Shown one piece after another: positions 59,559 to 64,000 of a DNA stretch of 64,000 nucleotides. How positions within the stretch are numbered: position 1 is the first letter of the stretch; each line of letters begins with the position of its first letter. The DNA is from Thuidium tamariscinum (lineage: Eukaryota > Streptophyta > Bryopsida > Hypnales > Thuidiaceae): NCBI GenBank assembly GCA_947034885.2, contig OX344749.2, positions 46,591,682 through 46,655,681 on the forward strand, read 5' to 3'. A model generated the notes under the pieces. The model searched no databases. It was not told where the DNA came from and saw only the letters and a list, made by a program, of their open reading frames with translations. Both the position numbers and the translations under genes were made by a program.

Positions 59559-60066
59559 TTAAAGAGAACATTTGAGTTTGCCATTCACTATCCGAGAGGG
59601 GAGATATGAGGCCCTACAGTTACTCTGATAGTGACTATCTATGAGATATAGACAAAAGAAAATCGACCTCAGGATACTTGATGAATATTGGGACTTCACC
59701 AGTTTCTTGGACGAGCAAACTACATAACGAAGTAGCATAATCTAATTTTGAAGCCGAGTACAAAGCATTGGCAAAAGCTACAAAAGAAGCAATGTGAATT
59801 TGCAACTTGTTTGACGAGATTCATATTCAAATCACACGTCCCATTATGATCTTTTGTGACAATCAAAGCTGCATGAAATTAGCAAATAATCTAGTGTTTC
59901 AAGGAGTGAAGGACCAAGTACATTGAGAAGACATGCCACATGATACAGGATTACATCCAAAAGGGGAGAATTTCTTTGGATAATGTATGTTCACAACAAG
60001 TCGCCAACATCTTAATGAAGCCTCGAATCAAAATTTAGTTTCAGGAGATGTATAGTTACTTGCAAC

Positions 60067-60302
60067 CACTAGAAGAAAATTGGCCAAAACTGCATTTTTT
60101 TCAACTTAACCGTGTCAAGTGGGTTATATTGAAAACTGCATGACTAGTCATTAGTGGATGAATTTGAAACGTGGAACACACACAAAGCATTTTTCTGCGT
60201 TTTTTTGTGTTTTCACTGCATTTTCACTGCGTTCCGAAATAGGGGCTCAACACAAACCACATGACGTGTTTTCAGAAATTCTAACATGGTTTTCTTCTAG
60301 TG
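60067..60302. mobile_element. CACTA-like MITE (236 bp)
   Basis: It begins CACTAGAAGAAAATTGGCC and ends ..TTTTCTTCTAGTG, an inverted pair of about 16 bp. Inner similarity between the arms is partial. The flanking triplets (AAC and TCT) do not match, so the duplication is lost or this is a composite. Confidence 0.65.
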
Positions 60303-61534
60303 TCTTTAATTATCTTTTAGTCTAATTAGCGTACTGGTTTAACTATTCTTTTACTACTTTAACTCGGATACCTAAATGGTTAATTTGAGTTTTACCTTAA
60401 TAGAAATAATTTATCCTTTCATGGTAAAACCTCAATCTTTGACCTTGGATAATTGTGAATTCTCACGGTAGATTTGGACCATTGACTGGTTCGTCCAACT
60501 TTTACCTTGTTGAACTTCCTTTTATCTAGGGTTTAATTCTTTTGGATTTATCCTTTTATCCTTCCTAGTTACTAAAGTTAATTTCCACCATGTATTCCTT
60601 GGATAAAGTAATTGTAAGCAAATTTTGACCGTTATCTGGTTCACCAAAACTTGCCGGTCAATTACTTTTCCTCGAGATTAATTATGGCTTCAACTTCCTA
60701 TTTTTACTGCCTAAGTCTAAAAAGTCTAGATTCACTATCGATTCTAACTTTGTCTAATTTCTTATGACGTTGGTCTTTTGTGTAATTCTAGGTTAGGTTA
60801 CTTCTAACTAACAGCTAAATTATATAACCAAAAGGAAATTATGGAAAAATGGGAGCAAGAGAATTTCAAAGACTAACCTCCATCATGGCGTTATCAAGGT
60901 CCTCATGTGATTCAATAAATCCTCCCCTTGGCGCTCGTTCCACCTCCATTTTGGCGCTTTTTGTTTGAATATGGTTAAATGGGGTATTTCCCTTCAAGAC
61001 CTTCCTCCTCTCCTTATCTTTATTTTGTATTTTTCTTTATCCTTCGAGCTTCTTCTTTTTTCTTTTAAATAGTTCCCAAAGTCAACTTATAAAATATCCT
61101 AATAAAATCTAATTCTTGAAATTAGCCCCTAAATGGTTTTGAAAGTCAATTCTACTCCAACTAAGGTTTTCCAACTTTTCTCCAAATTGGCAAAACCTCT
61201 AACTTCTCAAAGTCAAACTATTCTTTTATTTGTTTTTTCTCTATTTGTCTCTAATCTAAAACATCCATGGTTAAGAAAGTCAACTTATTCTATTTGGTTT
61301 TCCACACCACCCAATTCCCTTCTTCTTCCTCCCCTATTGCTAATGCTTAAACCTTCACTCACACTTCTTCACACACACTTGTGCGCGTGATCTTGGAGCT
61401 TATACTTGCAATTTTGGTGAAGATTTTTGGAGAATGGCTTGTGCTGGATCTTGACGACGCGTATTTTGTGAAGTGCTGGTGAGCCAGGCCCCTTCTGGTT
61501 GACTTTGGAGGCTGCTAATATGCCTCCCAAGGTT
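60303..61534. other. Unclassified repeat-like sequence
   Basis: The phrase 'GACTGGTTCGTCCAACTTTTACC' partly recurs as 'TCTGGTTCACCAAAACTTGCC' about 160 bp on (60484 and 60638), suggesting old internal duplication. An 85-codon frame at 61133-61390 has no recognised family. No gene is supported. Confidence 0.35.
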
Positions 61535-61675
61535 GGAGGTCTCTGATCTGGAGGAGTGTGTTTGGGAGGCCCTAATCTGACTAAGTGTGTTGGGAGGCCT
61601 GATTTGGATGAGTGTGTTGGAGGCTCTGATCTGGATGAGTGGGTTTGGAGGCTCTGATCTGGGTGGAGTATGGTT
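61535..61675. repeat. About 28-bp tandem array (5 units)
   Basis: Units of the form GGAGGCTCTGATCTGGATGA + GTGTGTTT start at 61535, 61565, 61593, 61619 and 61647. The spacing is 26-30 bp and the units are diverged. The two long minus-strand frames over this array (61369-61689 and 61400-61738) are its translation in two registers. Confidence 0.8.
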
Positions 61676-62949
61676 GGGGGGCTGGTCAACTCTGGTTGAC
61701 CAGATCAGACCTGCCCTTCCTTGCTCCCCTTCTCTCACCTAGCTCTGGATTTGCTTAATTCACTCTGGACTTGGAATTCTCACTCAGTTGGGAATTTTGG
61801 GTTTTTTCTCTCTAATTCTCTCACTCTCTAGCTTCCTTCTAATTTGAGAAACTAATCTAAATTCCTTCCTACACTCAAGCTCAAACTTAGTCCTCAGATT
61901 TTCTACTAAAAGTCACACCAGGTGGTACAATTTTCCCAAAAAATGCAAATCGGGACCCCTTAGGGTATCACCCCATCTGGTTTGTATAAACCAGTGTATG
62001 TGATGTCCAGTTGATATAACCAAACTGTACGTGCTGGTTGTTAACCAACCTCCTATACCTAGTGCCGACTGCTGGCTGGTTGTACACAGTGCTGCTGTTG
62101 GTTCGGTAACGGGGCCGGTGGGCGGCTGGGCCGGTACTGGCTGCTCTCCTAGCCGGCTGGTCTGGCTGCTGGTTCGCTGTGGAACTTTGGACTTCTAAAC
62201 CCGGTAATTGCTAGCCACGGGTATCACAAACTTTTGGGGTCTCTTAAAGGGACCCTTTTACAAAATACCAAATTGGAATTTTGATATAAGTAAGTTCAAA
62301 GCTCTGCCGTTTGGGTGTTTTGAGCCCAAATTTTGGAGCACATCTAATAAAAAGGACAAAAGGGCTCCTAGAAATTTGGCGATAGCTTCGCCGTTTCAAG
62401 GTGTGGACCTCAAATTCTAGGATGGGTTTGCCAGAACTCCGCTTATTCTAAGGGCCAAAAAGAAGTGTGGATCCTATCCAACTTCTTTATTACAAAAAAG
62501 GACCCAAATCACCCGTTTAAGCTTAGGGGGATCCTCGATAAGCCAATCCAGGCTGTGAATCCCTTGTCAAAAGACTTAAATCGAATGGTCTCGGTATCAA
62601 TCTTCAAAATAAAATACTAGTGGAAACTCAATTGTATCAAAGAACAAGGTGGAAGACCCAAACTTTGCAAGATAATCACTTGAGAAGGTGATAGAGATGA
62701 TAGAGTAGATGCAAGTGGTATGAGAGAGTTTTCGGAAGAAGTTTGATGAAGAAGAGTTTTCTGAAATAAGAGATTTTCAAAAGAGGTTTCGAAAAATGAA
62801 ATAGAGGGTTGTGAAATGAGGGGAGGGGGAGGCCTTTTATACATTTCCAAGGCCTCCTCCCCCCTCAAGTTACGAATAAAACTAACTAAGAAAAAACCAA
62901 TTAACGAACTAAAAATCTACCCTACTGCTGTAGCTATTCTAACTTTTGG
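61676..62949. other. Unclassified; CTGG/GCTGGTT-rich patch at 62020-62185
   Basis: A low-complexity patch rich in GCTGGTT, CCGG and GGCTGG spans about 62020-62185. Frames at 62208-62420 and 62617-62868 are unrecognised. No gene is supported. Confidence 0.35.
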
Positions 62950-63480
62950 AGAAATGGTCCGATCGCCAAACGGACAGCGCCATTAGCTCCAGAGGACCCA
63001 AATTAGTCTAAAGGAACCCCTACCCCTTACTCTCGGAGCCCAAATGCGCTCCAAAGCTAATATTCATGAACCGGTAAAAAGGGTGGAAAATCTATCTTTT
63101 GGAATTGATTTTTCCCAAAGGTTTTGACTAGCCTAGGTTGTCGGGAAGGTCCAAGAATGTTGGAAAAGAGTCTAAGTTGACCCGAATCGGACTCCGTATG
63201 CTCCCCGTGCGCCGGTCAACTCGCAAGAGTTTTGGTAAAACCATCAAAACTTGTCTATGCTGCCGGTTCTGGTACTTGTTGATGTCAGAATGTCTTGAAA
63301 TTTGGCGGGACGCTTATTTAGGCTAAAACATACTATCCTAATTTTTAGTGGGATTTTACCATCACCGTGGAATTTTTCATGAATTTCCAATTGCAGGTGA
63401 AAGCGGTTGACTTCCCATGGAGTCATTTCCGTAATCCAGAAAATTACGAAACTTTTAGGGGATCTTCTAAGAAGCCCCCT
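62950..63480 (+). repeat. Dispersed repeat family H, copy 2
   Basis: This is collinear with 15700-16360 through the anchors listed there. It is more G+C-rich than copy 1, which suggests copy 1 has lost C:G pairs or belongs to an older lineage. Confidence 0.55.
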
Positions 63481-63542
63481 AATGACAAGTGTGAAGTTTC
63501 GCTAAAACCCTACACTGTCTAATCAAAGTAGAATTTGCACTT

Positions 63543-63749
63543 ATGGCGGAATTAATTCCTCCTGGGAGGAATCATTCCCATACAAGCGAATCTCCACTAG
63601 TTAGCTCAATTCCTCTGGGGAGGAATAATTCCCGTATAAGGGAATCTTTCCTAGTTGGCTTCGCCGTGACGCCCGTAGGAGACTGTCGGACTCCCGTGGT
63701 GCTAGTGCAATCTACTGTGAATTGCATAATATCGTATCTGATCTTGTGA
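63543..63749 (+). CDS. Hypothetical 68-aa frame with an 18-residue tandem duplication
   Basis: This ATG-initiated frame contains two 54-bp units (63554-63607 and 63608-63661). They encode LIPPGRNHSHTSESPLVS and SIPLGRNNSRIRESFLVG. The period is a multiple of three, so the frame survives, but two units are too few to show selection. I recognise no family. It lies directly after family H and could be part of that element. It is more likely not a gene. Confidence 0.2.
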   Translation: MAELIPPGRNHSHTSESPLVSSIPLGRNNSRIRESFLVGFAVTPVGDCRTPVVLVQSTVNCIISYLIL

Positions 63750-64000
63750 TAAGTTGTAGAAATTGGCTCTAAGGAGTCTTTTAAGGTACTCCGAAATAAT
63801 TAGACCCAATTTCCCATCATTGGTAGGAATTGCATCAATCCTACTGTGAGCATTCTTTTTAGTTGATTTTAAGCCATAATAACCTTAAATGTGAGCAATA
63901 AGCAAAAAAAAGAAAAATCCGAGGCCTAAGTGACTATGACGGGGCTTACAACGATGTTGAGGGGAAATCCAGAAAGGCTAAGTATCAGGAGTTGATAGAT
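63750..64000 (+). other. Window end; open frame without start from about 63905
   Basis: One plus-strand frame is open from just after a TAA near 63899 to the window edge, ending DYDGAYNDVEGKSRKAKYQE and onward. It is charged and protein-like but has no Met, so it could be an exon or transposon fragment continuing beyond the window. The function is unknown. Confidence 0.2.

Larger units (their letters stand above)
54759..60050 (+). pseudogene. Degenerate Ty1/Copia retrotransposon, three insertions, integrase lost
   Basis: The order is primer binding site, gag (UBN2-type, about 55140-55735), CCHC zinc knuckle (56102-56147, frameshifted), a GAG-pre-integrase scrap with FVHGLSFNLFSVG (56519-56557), RVT_2 reverse transcriptase (about 57080-57686 and 58240-58560) and RNase H (59563-60050, including AEYKALAKAT and FCDNQS). 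The integrase core between 56600 and 56690 is missing. The catalytic-box region (YVDN) survives near 57620. In-frame stops are common and several look like C-to-T changes of CAG, CGA or TGG codons. Insertions sit at 55746-56011, 57687-58215 and 58613-59558. No 3' LTR is seen, and the element is dead. Confidence 0.9.

Noticed and set aside
61369..61738. 106- and 112-codon proline-rich minus-strand frames
   Set aside because: They are two registers of the 28-bp tandem array.
1..64000. tRNA, rRNA, CRISPR, organelle-derived insertions
   Set aside because: I looked for tRNA-like boxes, direct-repeat arrays with spacers and organelle genes and saw none; only the tRNA-complementary primer site at 54759 is present.

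Overview
The window is nuclear DNA from a land plant. The evidence is a UDP-glucuronate 4-epimerase with the plant-type short N-terminal leader, a spliced nicotinamidase-like gene, a plant L1-type LINE with a C-terminal zf-RVT-like domain, a Copia element primed by initiator tRNA-Met, and several plant-style miniature transposons (CACTA, Stowaway, PIF/Harbinger and hAT types). Only two genes look intact in 64 kb and the rest is strongly A+T-rich, so this is a gene-poor, repeat-rich genome. Three coding exons in the epimerase gene, a family I recall as mostly intronless in Arabidopsis, hint at a non-flowering plant (bryophyte, lycophyte, fern or gymnosperm), but I cannot place the species.

Layout. 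0-4 kb is repeats: a terminal-inverted-repeat element with a CACTA MITE nested in it, then a hairpin. 4.1-6.4 kb holds the nicotinamidase-like gene (two exons, + strand). 6.8-32 kb is repeat-dominated. It contains a Stowaway-like element with a nested foldback, a 4.8 kb PIF/Harbinger-like element without a recognisable transposase, PIF MITEs, CACTA MITEs and unclassified families. 32.5-38.0 kb is a degenerate LINE on the minus strand, split by a 1.19 kb hAT-like element with an 8-bp target duplication. 38.2-41.6 kb is more repeats. 41.9-46.2 kb is a relatively GC-rich segment with the epimerase gene (three coding exons, plus a probable 5'UTR intron). 47.8-53.1 kb carries a dispersed repeat that includes a 55-bp tandem array. 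54.6-60.1 kb is a wrecked Copia retrotransposon carrying three independent insertions. 60-64 kb is unclassified repeat sequence with tandem arrays and a second copy of a family also seen near 16 kb.

The most interesting signal is a set of elements in three size classes (about 0.22, 0.73 and 0.93 kb) that all end in CCCCTWAA-type inverted repeats and are all bounded by TTAA on both sides. One interrupts the Copia reading frame, and removing it with one TTAA restores the frame, so that boundary is well supported. TTAA duplication is typical of piggyBac (and Sola3) transposons, which are not usual components of plant genomes. No transposase is present here.

The two genes are unrelated. One acts in NAD salvage. 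The other makes UDP-galacturonate in the Golgi for pectin.
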